In this document: positions 1-12,115 of the stretch, one piece after another
How the letters are laid out: the number at the start of each line of letters is the position of its first letter
Position numbering within the stretch: the first letter of the stretch is position 1
Assembly: GCF_024713975.1 (NCBI RefSeq)
Contig: NC_091115.1
Coordinates: 106,001-170,000 of the forward strand
DNA from: Paralichthys olivaceus
Taxonomy: Eukaryota; Chordata; Actinopteri; Pleuronectiformes; Paralichthyidae
DNA: 64,000 nucleotides
Reading direction: 5' to 3'
The notes under the pieces: model-generated
Told to the model about the DNA's origin: nothing
The model's input: only the letters and a program-made list of their open reading frames with translations
The model's database searches: none
Translations under genes and position numbers: made by a program

Positions 1-2100
1 CTATTTAAACATGTGGTCTCAGGCAGACTATGTTCTCATGAGGTCTCGTGGTCTCATGTGGTGTCATGAGGTCTGAGGACTGTGTACAGGTCTTCAGGAA
101 GTGTCCTGATGATCGAGCTTACAAAAGAGTCCAGTTTTTCTAAAACTCCATCCTTCAGCTGCAGCTGCTGCCTTTGAGCTTTATTCTGAAAAATACAAAC
201 ATACTTCTTGTCCATAAGCTCACCACTGACCAAGTCTAAATCAGAAGTCATTTGGTCTCTTATAGTCTCATGTGGTCTCCTGTAGTCCCATGTTGTCCCC
301 TGTAGTCCTATGTAGTCTCATGTGGTCTCCTGTAGTCCTATGTAGTCTCATGTGGTCTCCTGTAGTCCTATGTGGTCCCCTGTAGTCCTATGTAGTCTCA
401 TGTGGTCTCCTGTAGTCCCCTGTAGTCCTATGTAGTCTCATGTGGTCTCCTGTAGTCCCCTGTAGTCCTATGTAGTCTCATGTGGTCTCCTGTAGTCCCC
501 TGTAGTCTCATGTGGTCTCCTGTAGTCCCCTGTAGTCCTATGTAGTCTCATGTGGTCTCCTGTAGTCCTATGTAGTCTCATGTGGTCTCCTGTAGTCCTA
601 TGTGGTCCCCTGTAGTCCTATGTAGTCTCATGTGGTCTCCTGTAGTCCTATGTAGTCTCATGTGGTCTCCTGTAGTCCTATGTGGTCCTATGTAGTCTCA
701 TGTGGTCTCCTGTAGTCCCCTGTAGTCCTATGTAGTCTCATGTGGTCTCCTGTAGTCCCCTGTAGTCCTATGTAGTCTCATGTGGTCTCCTGTAGTCCCC
801 TGTAGTCTCATGTGGTCTCCTGTAGTCCCCTGTAGTCCTATGTAGTCTCATGTGGTCTCCTGTAGTCCTATGTAGTCTCATGTGGTCTCCTGTAGTCCTA
901 TGTGGTCCCCTGTAGTCCTATGTAGTCTCATGTGGTCTCCTGTAGTCCCCTGTAGTCCTATGTAGTCTCATGTGGTCTCATGTGGTCTCCTGTAGTCCCC
1001 TGTAGTCCTATGTAGTCTCATGTCGTCCCCTGTAGTCTCATGTGGTCTCCTGTAGTCCCCTGTAGTCCTATGTAGTCTCATGTGGTCCCTGTAGTCTCAT
1101 GTGGTCTCATGTGGTCTCATGTGGTCTCCTGTAGTCCCCTGTAGTCCTATGTAGTCTCATGTGGTCTCATGTGGTCCCCTGTAGTCTCATGTGGTCTCCT
1201 GTAGTCCCCTGTAGTCCTATGTAGTCTCATATGGTCTCATGTGGTCTCCTGTAGTCCCCTGTAGTCCTATGTAGTCTCATGTCGTCCCCTGTAGTCTCAT
1301 GTGGTCTCCTGTAGTCCCCTGTAGTCCTATGTAGTCTCATGTGGTCCCTGTAGTCTCATGTGGTCTCATGTGGTCTCATGTGGTCTCATGTGGTCTCCTG
1401 TAGTCCCCTGTAGTCCTATGTAGTCTCATGTGGTCTCATGTGGTCCCCTGTAGTCTCATGTGGTCTCCTGTAGTCCCCTGTAGTCCTATGTAGTCTCATG
1501 TGGTCTCATGTGGTCCCCTGTAGTCTCATGTGGTCTCCTGTAGTCCCCTGTAGTCCTATGTAGTCTCATGTGGTCCCCTGTAGTCTCATGTGGTCTCATG
1601 TGGTCTCCTGTAGTCCCCTGTAGTCCTATGTAGTCTCATGTGGTCCCCTGTAGTCTCATGTGGTCTCCTGTAGTCCCCTGTAGTCTCATGTGGTCTCCTG
1701 TGGTCTCCTGTAGTCCCCTGTAGTCTCATGTGGTCTCCTGTAGTCCCCTGTAGTCTCATGTGGTCTCCTGTAGTCCCCTGTAGTCTCATGTGGTCTCGTG
1801 TAGTCTCCTGTAGTCCCCTGTAGTCCTATGTAGTCTCATGTGGTCCCCTGTAGTCTCATGTGGTCTCCTGTAGTCCTATGTAGTCTCATGTGGTCTCATG
1901 TGGTCTCCTGTAGTCCTATGTAGTCTCATGTGGTCTCATGTGGTCTCCTGTAGTCCTATGTAGTCTCATGTGGTCTCATGTGGTCTCCTGTAGTCCTATG
2001 TAGTCTCATGTGGTCTCCTGTAGTCCTATGTAGTCTCATGTGGTCTCCTGTAGTCCTATGTAGTCTCATTTGGTCTCATTTGGTCTCATGTAGTCTCCTG
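1..2100. repeat. Decameric minisatellite in the last intron of dennd6b
   Basis: From about 246 to 2100 the DNA is almost entirely 10-bp units of the form TGTGGTCTCC, TGTAGTCCTA, TGTAGTCTCA and TGTAGTCCCC. The units are grouped into 30-50 bp super-units. Blocks at about 421-600 and 721-900 are nearly identical, giving a 300-bp higher-order period. One-base losses near 1089 and 1346 shift the register. Degraded units continue at 5-75, on the far side of the 54-185 exon. The array ends about 30 bases from the 2130-2204 exon. Confidence 0.97.
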
Positions 2101-5100
2101 TGGTTTTGCAGTGACCCTGATTCACTCACCAGTTTCTCCCTGAGCTTCAGAATCAGGTCGACGATCTCGACCTCAGATTTGTCTTTGGTCCAACCGATCA
2201 GGTCCTGAAGACAAACGCCAGAGTCAGCTGACAAATGTGTGGTGTCATTAACTAACATGTGATGTCATAACTCACAGCGTCACAGATGACCTCCAGGTGG
2301 AGACTCTCCAGTTTCTGACTCATCTCTTTGTGGCGGTGGCGATACCAGCCGTCAAAGTTCGGAGACCTGAAAAACTTCCTGTTGAGTCGAGAAGATGTTT
2401 TCAATTTTCACGCACTAGCACAGGAACAGGAAGCCGAGCTGGCAACACCTGAGCGACTCACCTGTACAGTCCTGTCCAATCACCTTTGAGCAACGATGTC
2501 AGCTGAGGTCCGGTGTGATCCAGAGTCGATATAAAATCGTCCTGACTGAAAGGTCGAATAAGAGGAGGCGTCTGAAACGACACGAAAAACGTCAGGTGAC
2601 ATCTCCTGACTGATGACATCATCAATTATGAACCACTTCCTGTTTACCTTCCAGGGTGTCACAGATCTCTGCAGAGGCATCAGGCTCGCCATGTATCGCT
2701 CCTGAAAGACAAAACTCAGGGTTACTGGGATGACGGGAGTAGACTTCCTGCTCTGTGATTGGATGTTTAGATTTTTCAATCAATCAATCAATCAATCACA
2801 TTTTATTGGTCTCATAGATGTTAACAAGGAGCAACTTCCTCTGTTCTTAACCATCGGGGGTTTTATTGATCAACTGGGTGTCGTCTGCATAGCAGTGGAA
2901 AATGTGTGTCCTGATAGTGTTTCCTAGTTGGAGAATACATAATGAGAATAAAATGGGCCGAGCACAGAACCCTGAAGAACACCATGGTTAATTGTGGTTG
3001 TGCATAGATGACATGAATTTACTCAAATTGAAATCAATCTGATAAATAGGATTCAAACCAGTTTAGGATGGTTCCTTTCGTGCCACTTAACTGTTCTAAG
3101 CTATCAGAAGGTCATTAATGACTTTAAGACTGTCTCCGTGCTGTGATGAGTTCTAACACTGAAAGTCTTCAGATGAAATTCCTGGAGAAACTCTCACAGC
3201 TGATTGGCTACAACCTTCTCCAGGATTTTAGACAGGAAGCGGAGGATGGATATTGGTTTGTAGTTGGTTAAAACCTCCAGGGAGTTTGAGAAGGGGTTTG
3301 ATTACATCTATCTTAAAGGACTGTGGTAAATACCCTGATGATAATATAGATTGATTATATTCAGTAAAGTAATATGATGGGTGATGAGAGAGAAGCTGTA
3401 TAAATGATTGGTAAGATTCTCAGCTGTTTCTGAGATCTCTGTGCTTGATGGTGTATTAGTGTCAACTGAGGGCAGGAGATTGTACATTTTGAAATCAAAG
3501 TATTTTCCTCTATTAATGTGGAGTAGTGAGCAGCTCTTGCTTTGTGGAGCCGTCTTATAAATTCTATCTTTTCCAGGCTAGATGATTTTCAACACAGTTT
3601 TTGGAGCGCCACTTCCTTTCTAGCTTTCTTGGCGCTTGTTTTAATTCATGTGTGTTGGAATTATACCAGGGAGCTAGTTTACTTTGTTTTACATGCTTCT
3701 TTTTTAGAGGAGCTAAGGAGCTAAGGAGCCTATTGTTAGTCATAATGAGTTTACAGAGCTATCGACAAGATGGTTGATCTCAGTGGAAGTTTAAATAATT
3801 CTTCTGTTATATCGACGGATAATACAGACAACTGGTCCCTGGAATTATTTCTTTAAATTTAGCCACAGCAGATCAGACAAACATCTAGAAAATGAGTTTT
3901 TCATTTATGGCATGTAGTCTATATATAATAATAATATATAATGAGAAATCAAAGGTTATAAAATGATGCTCTGATAGAAGTTGATCATGTGAATCACTTT
4001 TAGATGTTTTGACACCATGATAGAACAAGTGTGTGGCTGCAACAATGAGTGTGTTGTGTACACACTGAGTCTAATATTGAAAAAAACATTTTTAAAGAGG
4101 AAAACAACTTTTATTACTCGTTATTTATCTGACGGACATTCATTTCTAAACAGTGAGAAAACCCAGAAGTCCGGTTACCTTTGACCTTCATATTCTAATC
4201 AGATCATCTTTGCGTGTCTGATGATTGCAACCTGACAACAAAACATTGTGACATCACATTTCTTACCAGAGGAATGATGAAGCTCTGAGTGAGTTCTAAC
4301 AGGTGTCTCCTCAAGATGGCGCTCTGCACCTCTGACGGCCTCTTCCTCTGAATCCCCTGAACACACATACAGACACATGTTAAACATTCATGTCATGTGA
4401 TTCATGGCGTCACGTGATTCATGGCGTCACGTGATTGATTCATGTTCATTTTACCTTTAACAGTCGTTTAATCAGAATTTTGTCTTTGTGAAGAAATGTC
4501 TTGTATGACGTGTAGATCCCTGCACACACAAACACACACATACTATGAACACACACACATCTATGTACATCTATCTTAGTGAGGACACTAATACATTCCC
4601 TAAACCTAAACCATCCAAACTAAATGACCCTGACCCTGATTCTGACCTAAATATAATATATAAACACAAGCCATTATTACAATTATTATTATAAAACAAA
4701 GTCTTAACCCTCGAACAGTCAGGTAAGGGTGAAAAAGTGAGGACCACACAAAATGTCCTCACTCTGTAGGTTACAGGCTCAAACCGGTCCCCATAAACAC
4801 CTACAAGTCCACTCACACTCGTTACCTGGTTTTGTGTCGAGTATCTTTAACTTAGATAATTTCTTCACCTTCACCTGTTTGGGTAAATCACCTGGAAGAA
4901 ATCAGATCATTAACTTTAGTCCTGGATTAATCAAACCATTTACTGCAACTGACCTGTTACCATGGCAACACAGTGATGATAAAAGAAGTGATGATTCAAT
5001 TCAATTCAATTTTATTTGTATAGTGCCAAATCATAATATACATTATATCAAGGCTCTTTACTTAGAAGGTCAAGATCTTAAAATCTTCTTCATATAGAGA

Positions 5101-5283
5101 AACCAACAGTTTAACAATGAGCAGCACTTTGAGACTGTGGAGTAAAAACTCCCTGATGAAGAGGAAGAAATAAAAGAGGATAATACCTGTCATCCTGACG
5201 TCTCCCAGTCTGATGATGTGAGGCCACGACTGAAACGTCTTGATGAAGAACGGGTTTGTTACTCCGAGAAGAACGTTAGGTCT

Positions 5284-5335
<52 letters not shown>

Positions 5336-8300
5336 AGGTCACAAAGAGAGACACACACACACACAGGTCAGGTCACACACACACATACATACATACACAC
5401 ACAGGTGAGTTCAGGAGTGTTAGTGACTCACGGCGCCTGCGTCCTCGTCGTGTATTCTCTGAATTCACTGTCATGAATCGTGAAATAAGGTCGAAAGTCG
5501 CAGCAGAACTTCAGAGGACTGATGGAGCTGAAGAAACACACACTGTCAACACGGCAACAACACAAACACTGCTCTCTGATTGGCTGCCAGCATCTTGTTA
5601 AACCTCTGATGTCACAAAGATACAAAAGTGAATCTGATTGGACTTTCAGATACCTGACGAGAGCCAGCACGGTCTCTGAGGAGACGTTGGGAGATGGCGC
5701 CATGACAACCACCGGTTCTCCGAGTAAGGTGAGCTCCCAGAGCATCTGCAGGTGGATCAGCAGCGACTGGAAGCTCCTGCTCAGAGATCAAAGGTCACAT
5801 CAGAGTCACAAGACTGAAACTCGTCAAATGACGAAGAACAAAAAGAATTGAGCTCTGACTTGAAAAGGTCCAATTCGTGGAGGGTTGGCAGCAGAGTCGG
5901 AGCCGGCAGGACATTCTGAGGATATACAAATATGAGTATGAAACTTTATTCAGAACAGAATGAAGGACAAACAGTTTGACCTCTGACCTCTGTCGTCATG
6001 TGTCTGACTGGGCTTCCTCCTGGTTTGTCCGTTTTTGAGGGAATCCTCACCTGGAAGATCACACAGTAACAAACAAACAAACATTATGTCACGGTAGCTG
6101 ACAAGTCACATGACGACCTGAAAATGAGCTGGTTTTATGCTGCCACCTACAGGCCAGTGTCAGTCTCACACTCGTCACCGTGAAGACAGCTCTGTGTTTT
6201 AGACAAATGTAAGACCATGCCCCCTCGACTCACCTGTAAGGCCACGCCCATCACAGGCAGATTGAGAGTCAGTCCAGGTATGGGCGAAGGCCATTGGTCA
6301 ATCTCGTTACAAACTGTGAGGACGTGTAAAAGAGGTCAGGTGACGTTTCAGCGCTCTGCTCTGATTGGTTAGAGATTGTGATGTAATAATGACATCACCT
6401 GCTTCAAGACACGGCTCCAGCTTCTCAAAAAACTCAGGTGCGATGATCTGTAGCAGCGAGTGGAACAGGTGAGTGTACGGTAACCTGGACACGAGCACGA
6501 GAGACTGTAACATAGATGGTCACATGATCAGCTGCTCAGTGTCACATGACTGAGCTGTCAATCAAATTGAACAGGTGTGAAGAAGCTTTTATTGTGCAAA
6601 GCCTGATCTGATTTATTGGAACCTTTCGCTTCACCTGGTCACAGGTTATCACCTGGTGATAGACTGATCCTCACCTTCTGGAAGTATCCTCTCTTCACTG
6701 AAACATCCTTCACTTGTCTGAAATAGACGTAACCAAAGAAATGGGATGCTTCCCTCTGAGTAAACAAGAGAAATCAATCAGTCAGTCGGTCGGTCAGTCA
6801 GTCGGTCAGTCAGTCAGTCAGTCAGTCACCTGCAGCGTGACAGGAGCATCTTGGTTGTAAACGTCGTCTTTGAACCGTGAAGATCTGCGACCCACCGACT
6901 GACGCAGCCTGAAGCTGAACTGAGTGTCCCCAAGGCATCCTGGGAAATTAAAGTTCATGTGAACTATGTCTGCAAAACCTTTACTAACATTACTTAAAAT
7001 AACAACTTTTTCAGACATTTACTCTGCGGCAGTAATGATATCATTGTCGCAGGATTATGACGAACAACAACGTGGCCAGTGGAAATTCCCACAGTAAATT
7101 TTAAATATATATTTTACGTTTAGTATTAATACTTTGAATTAAAAACAAATTGAATGATCATCTTTAAATGTAGAAGTAAACATCTTTGTCTCAGTTTGCG
7201 ATTCTTTGCTCGAATTAAAATTTATACTACAGGTCGGGCCGTTTTTGCTGTCTCGAGCACAATGCATGATGGTATATATTGCTCAGTTAGTGACCATCCA
7301 TAGTACCCTACTTTTCATAATGCATTGTGGGAAACAATGACTTCCATGTAAGGTATAAAAAATGTCTCTCAACATTCAGACACAACAACAAAATGGTGAT
7401 GAGTGAGTGAGTTTTCACCTGAGTACGAGTCGGGGAAGGACAAATAGCAGATACTGGTTTTCTGACAAGAAATCACAAGAAACATGATCAATAACATGAT
7501 GGAGTGATGATCGGAGATGATGAAAGAAAGATAAAAAACTCCACCTCTTTCTCAGTGAGTTTCACATCTGGAGGAAACATCAGCTGAAAAAACACAAAAA
7601 CATGACGTCAGTTTTCTGTTTTTCAAATGGTGACAGTGAACATCACATGACATCACACTGTCACTGTTCTAACCACAAACCAAACCTCAGTCAGATTTCT
7701 GCTCATTTAATTTTATTGAGATGGAACGTGTGGCATCTTACATGTATCTTCATACAGACACGTGTGTTCCATGTATCTTCATACAGACACATGTGTTCCA
7801 TGTATCTTCATACAGACACGTGTGTTACATGTATTTTCATACAGACACGTGTGTTATATGTATCTTCGTACAGACACGTGTGCTCCATGTATCTTCGTAC
7901 AGACACGTGTGTTCCATGTATCTTCGTACAGACACGTGTGTTATATGTATCTTCATACAGACACGTGTGTTACATGTATTTTCATACAGACACGTGTGTT
8001 ACATGTATCTTCGGTCAGACACGTGTGTTATATGTATCTTCGTACAGACACGTGTGTTATATGTATCTTCGTACAGACACGTGTGTTATATGTATCTTCA
8101 TACAGACACGTGTGTTATATGTATCTTCATACAGACACGTGTGTTATATGTATCTTCGTACAGACACGTGTGTTACATGTATTTTCATACAGACACGTGT
8201 GTTATATGTATCTTCGTACAGACACGTGTGCTCCATGTATCTTCATACAGACACGCGTGTTACATGTATTTTCATACAGACACGTGTGTTACATGTATAT

Positions 8301-8618
8301 TACATCCATGTTACATGTATGCTACTGGTGAATTGAATCTTTATTCATTTGAATTTGTTATTATTTTATAAAACAGATGAGATTTGATGAAACAAGTCGA
8401 ATCATTAGTGTTCTACTTATTATTATTATTATTATAATCATATGAATAACACGATGCTAACGATGCTAAGCTAACGATGCTAGGCTAACCTCCACAGCCT
8501 GTCCGAGCTCCAGGTCGAAGGTAACGACACACACACATTCCAGCCAACAGGAAAAACGGGACCAGCGGCTCCTCCCGCTAGCATGACGCGGAGATCCGGC
8601 TCCGTGAGGCGGGTTCAT
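54..8618 (-). CDS. dennd6b: DENND6B: DENN-domain Rab guanine-nucleotide exchange factor (complete, 20 coding exons)
   Basis: DENND6 proteins are cytosolic exchange factors that activate Rab GTPases (Rab14 for the family) in endosomal recycling. Coding exons, in transcript order: 8490-8618, 7545-7583, 7419-7461, 6830-6939, 6675-6755, 6399-6504, 6234-6313, 5988-6050, 5860-5915, 5654-5776, 5432-5527, 5187-5281, 4826-4891, 4455-4519, 4267-4356, 2648-2701, 2462-2571, 2276-2366, 2130-2204, 54-185. They sum to 1704 bases, or 567 aa. Human DENND6B is about 585 aa. Recognisable family blocks are [16 protein letters not shown] (exon 1), [65 protein letters not shown] and [15 protein letters not shown]. 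The insert [10 protein letters not shown] and the segment PFSQDDF match the B rather than the A paralogue as I remember them. The start chosen is the ATG at 8616-8618, in frame with exon 1. The last codons and stop lie in minisatellite-like sequence. Confidence 0.93.
2765..3900 (-). mobile_element. Degenerate LINE (non-LTR retrotransposon) fragment with reverse-transcriptase motif
   Basis: It lies in a dennd6b intron. Read on the minus strand, it shows decayed reverse-transcriptase segments: [13 protein letters not shown] near 3230-3180, a THHSTET-like block near 3150, and the catalytic block YADDTQL at about 2876-2900. The reading frame is broken by several stops. The low-coordinate end carries an (ATTG)n-like tail at 2776-2800, typical of L2/Rex-type fish LINEs. 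Sequence between the YADD block and the tail is very short, so a 3' internal deletion is likely. The upstream boundary is approximate. Confidence 0.75.
4545..4830. repeat. CA-flanked fold-back repeat, copy 1
   Basis: The left arm contains CTATCTTAGTGAGGACAC next to CA repeats. The centre is rich in CCTAAACC/CCCTGA-type motifs, and the right arm contains GAGGACC...GTCCTCACTCTG. The same elements recur at 44556-44735, 48937-49110 and 50455-50815. I do not recognise a catalogued family name. The copy lies in a dennd6b intron. Confidence 0.6.
4990..5170 (-). mobile_element. LINE 3'-end fragment with (GAATT)n tail
   Basis: On the minus strand this matches the end of the longer copy at 29340-30245. 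The shared landmarks are the CTCCACAGTCTCAAAGTGC segment, the GCTATACAAATAAAATTG-type end and the short GAATT tail repeats. It sits in a dennd6b intron just beyond the 5187-5281 exon. Confidence 0.75.
5284..5400. repeat. (CA)n microsatellite next to a splice acceptor
   Basis: About 24 CA units run from 5285 to 5332, with further CA/ATAC runs to 5400. On the minus strand the GT run leads directly into the CAG acceptor of the 5187-5281 exon of dennd6b. Confidence 0.95.
6775..6830. repeat. GTCA/GTCG short tandem repeat
   Basis: Repeated GTCAGTCG/GTCAGTCA units end at the donor side of the 6830-6939 exon of dennd6b. Confidence 0.9.
7731..8312. repeat. 29-bp minisatellite with a CACGTG in nearly every unit
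   Basis: About 19-20 copies of a 29-bp unit of the form CAGACACGTGTGTTATATG + TATCTTCATA. Variants differ at a few positions (ATA/GTA, TTAC/TTAT/TTCC/CTCC). The unit has no stop codon on the plus strand in any frame, so three long overlapping plus-strand ORFs arise. These are by-products of the repeat. The array lies in the first coding intron of dennd6b, between 7583 and 8490. Confidence 0.97.
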
Positions 8619-8830
8619 CTTTCATCAGAGACCCGGTCCGAGCTCCGGGCTCCGCGTCAGTCCTGGAGCCACAGTCCCCTGGTGGACGACTCAGGCACTG
8701 CAACCACAACAACACAGACACGTGATCTGCACCGGTCACATGATCCCTGTGCAGTGTTGCATTCTGGTCCTTACGCAATGCATGCTGGTTAGATATTTAT
8801 ATAGTAAAAATGATATCATATTACCATACC

Positions 8831-8832
<2 letters not shown>

Positions 8833-8861
<29 letters not shown>
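8833..8861. repeat. (TA)n microsatellite
   Basis: About 14 uninterrupted TA units, upstream of dennd6b. Confidence 0.95.
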
Positions 8862-8866
<5 letters not shown>

Positions 8867-11039
8867 TCTCCTCCAAAGATTTCCTTCTTTAAATATAATA
8901 ATTTCTTTCTCGAATTACATTTTTAAATAAACAGTTTTGTAAAAATGACTTTTCTTACGTTTTATTCTTTTCATCTCAAAATATCAGGTTTCAAACATTG
9001 AAACAGATACTTTATAACAAACAACGTGATATGAATATATTAAATCAAAATCATAAACTTCCCTAAATCAGTTTTAACATCTTTCTTTTGTAATTTTCAT
9101 CCAAACTCAACCGTTTACATTGATTTTGGGAGCAACGCTGCCCCCCAGTGGGCAGACATGAATCATTAGCTTTACATTCTTGACTGTTTTTTCTCTCAGT
9201 GAAAAATCAACACAAAGCGTCTGAACCTGAATTTGTGTCTTTAATGTTTGTTAAACTGGTTTGAATCCACAGAGTTTAGAACAGGTCATTTTAAAACAGA
9301 TCTGCTGTGAGCTCACCTGGCTGCTGCTCAAAAGGTGATTCCACCACACGGATTTTATATGACAGGAAAACAGCTCCCCCTGCACTCAGGTCAAACCTGA
9401 GTCCAGGTCTGGGTGTGATCCAGGTGTCCAGAGGAGCAGCAGGAATGAGGTTCATTCATGACAGAACGAGAGCAGCTGCTCGCTGTAAATGAGCATCACA
9501 TGATGTCGTCTTTTTGTGAATAAACTTCCACATATTTGTTCAGATTGAGAAAAACAGAAACTCTAAAAAACACTGAAACGATCCGTTTGTGGAGCCTGTT
9601 TTGACGTGAGAAGACAAACGGCAGGTTTTTGTGTCCGTCTTCGTGTTTTGTGCAGTTTCACCTCAACTCCTTGAATTAGCACCGTATGATCCAGTGGGCG
9701 TGGCCAAGTCCAAGGCAGGAGGTTGAGTCAGAGTCCAGGTGGTTTGTTTCTGGTCCATGCAGGATGTGAGTAGGTTCAGCAGAGCAATCACAAATAAAAA
9801 ATCTTTCTAAATATTATTTTCTATTAAACATCAAATTCACTTTCATCTATATGTTTATATTAATTGTCTTCAATTAGATTCAAAAATATCTTTTTAAAAT
9901 GTTGATGAATGAAAAAACAATGTTTAATATGATGGAATTTTTTCTTGGGTTTAGATGAAAGATGTTTTTATGGCACTGTGACGTGAATCACTCTTCGTTC
10001 ACTCTGAACATGGAACAACTCTTCACTTCTATTAACTTTGTTTTTAACATCTTTTAGCAGCATGCTAACATTGACTGGAACATCACGAGTAGCTAAAGCT
10101 TCAAAATGAGTTGAACGTGCTGAAGAAGAGCAAAGACAAATTAAACCCCTCGTTTTAACTGGAACCAGATTTAAAGCGACAAAAACAGGAACCATCTAAC
10201 CAGAAGAGATGAGAACCACATGATGGATTTCAAAATAAGATTCACCCTTTACAAACCTTATTTATAATTTTTTACCCTAACCTACTAAAATTATGGTAAA
10301 AATATTTTTTTAAATTTTAGTTTCTTCTTCTGGTGTGTATTAAACATAGCAGCCTTACGGGGCACTAATGAAGCAGCTGGTAAATGCTGATCATATTTGT
10401 TTACACGTATCAGGTGATGAATCTCCAATCTCTGGTGCAATGATAACACTGGTGGTAAGAAAGTTAGTTTGTGTGTAATACACATTACAGCCTCCAGGGG
10501 ACACTGCTGTAGCTTCAGTTCCTGGTTATGCTAAACGGCAGTTCCCGTCTCTGCTCCTCTACATGAATCCACCTGACGGCCAAGAGACTCAGTGTGCAGC
10601 CCAAAGATGGATGCAACAAATCAGCGACGTAAAAACTCCATAAAGCGATGCAAGCACGCATTTTTTTTCATTGCCACCGTTACATGAACACGTGCACTAG
10701 CAGCTATGCCAAGCAATGTCTCCAAAGAGAAACAAAAGACGGCTTAAAATCTACAGCAAGCTCAAATACAAGAGGACTACAACCATAGAACAGTAGTTTG
10801 GTCTTTTGTCATTAAAATAAAAGATTTAAGTTTACTTAAAATATGTAACATCTCACTACTCCAATAATAACTCTGACATTAAATTGTGCTCATTTGAAAT
10901 CTCTTTACATATATTTGTATTCATTCTCATAGATATTTATATATATACTTTTCCTGTTTTTTGCCCCTATGTTGGAACTACTTTACGCCACCTCCTGCTG
11001 TCGACAGTGCAAAGGCCTCATCAATATGCTTTATGAAAA

Positions 11040-11930
11040 GAGACCTGATTCCCATGGCTGATGGAAGTGTGGAAGGCAATAAGTGGTTAATGAAATGATG
11101 GTATGAGGCTGATGGTTAGCACCACAGAACATCCAGAGGGATAATCCACTTCAAAACTCCAGAAGCAATGGTCCAGATCGAGACGTCAAGAAAGGACCAT
11201 TCACTCCAGAGGGTCAGAAGGGATTGTCCCAATCCTAGAGGGACTATCTGTTCCAGAAGTTCAGAGGGAATGATCTACATGAGAAGGTTGGGATGGACCA
11301 TCGACTCTAGCTTTTTCAGGTAGGAGCATCCACTGCAGATTTTCAGGAGGGACAATCTGCTCCATAAAGTCAGGGGGGGAAATCAGCTGCAGGAGTTTAA
11401 GAAATAATTTCCACTAAACAACTCCAGAAGAACAATCCACTGGACTGAACTGTCCAAATGAGAAATCTTGGATGAACAATCTGTTCCTGAAGTTAAAAAT
11501 GAATGATCCACATGAGAAGATTAGGATGAACCATTAAAACAAAGAGTTCAGGAATTAATTTCCACTCTAGAACTCCAGAATGAACAAATCCATGCCATAG
11601 GATCAGATGGGACAAACCAGTAAAGATGGTAAATAGAGATCATCCACTGTGGGTGATCAGGACAGCCTAAAGTGGAACAGCTATGCCATCCATCCAGGAG
11701 GTACAATGTACTCCAGACCTCCATGAGGGATGATCAGCACCAAAAGGTCAAGTGTGACAACCCCCTCTATAAATTCAGATTCTAAATCAGGTCTAAGACA
11801 TATGGGACATATGGGACAATCCAGTCCAGGAAGCACTTCAGTGGGAATGTGAAGAGTCAAACTCCTGTCCAATGAAACACAGAGTTGAAGAATGACCGAC
11901 AAACAGACAGATGGAACCCTGTAAAGTACC
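11040..11930. repeat. Heavily diverged tandem repeat downstream of kiaa1549
   Basis: Degenerate units of roughly 35-40 bp recur across about 900 bp, built around CCACTCCAGAAGTTCAGGA-like and GGGACAATC-like phrases. Two longer stretches, at about 11250-11300 and 11490-11540, share the order TGTTCC-GAAGTT-GAATGATC-ACATGAGAAG, which suggests a higher-order duplication about 240 bp apart. No coding potential is seen. Confidence 0.65.
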
Positions 11931-12115
11931 AGAGGTCTTTCAGTCAGGAAACAGGAGATGTGGATAATTTGGGTTTAGCTACTGAGACGTAAATCTGCTC
12001 AAGAGAGTCCAAAGTGTGGATCATTAGTTTTAATCCAGTCCATTCACGCCATAGTGGTTCAAAATGATAACTATTGGGACCAGCAGAGTCCTGATCCAAA
12101 CCAGTCCACATAAGT

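Larger units (their letters stand above)
8619..12115. other. Intergenic region between dennd6b 5' end and kiaa1549 3' end
   Basis: No convincing coding exon was seen on either strand. It holds the presumed dennd6b promoter just above 8618, a (TA)n run at 8833-8861, AT-rich DNA at 8860-9100 and 9780-10300, and the decayed tandem repeat at 11040-11930. The part nearest 12116 should include the kiaa1549 3' untranslated region. Its end could not be fixed. Confidence 0.6.

Noticed and set aside
246..2100. CRISPR-like array
   Set aside because: Units are contiguous decamers without unique spacers, in a vertebrate intron.
7240..7375. Possible MITE (ACAATGCATGATGG ... TAATGCATTGTGGGAAA)
   Set aside because: Resembles ends of hAT-like fish elements from memory, but I could not define inverted ends or a target-site duplication.
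7602..8371. Three overlapping plus-strand ORFs of 189-244 codons rich in Cys/Thr/Tyr
   Set aside because: They are frames of the 29-bp minisatellite, whose unit has no stop in any plus frame and whose length is not a multiple of three. No splice or start context.
9307..10485. Short ORFs in the dennd6b-kiaa1549 spacer
   Set aside because: 60-75 codons each, no family resemblance, no splice support.
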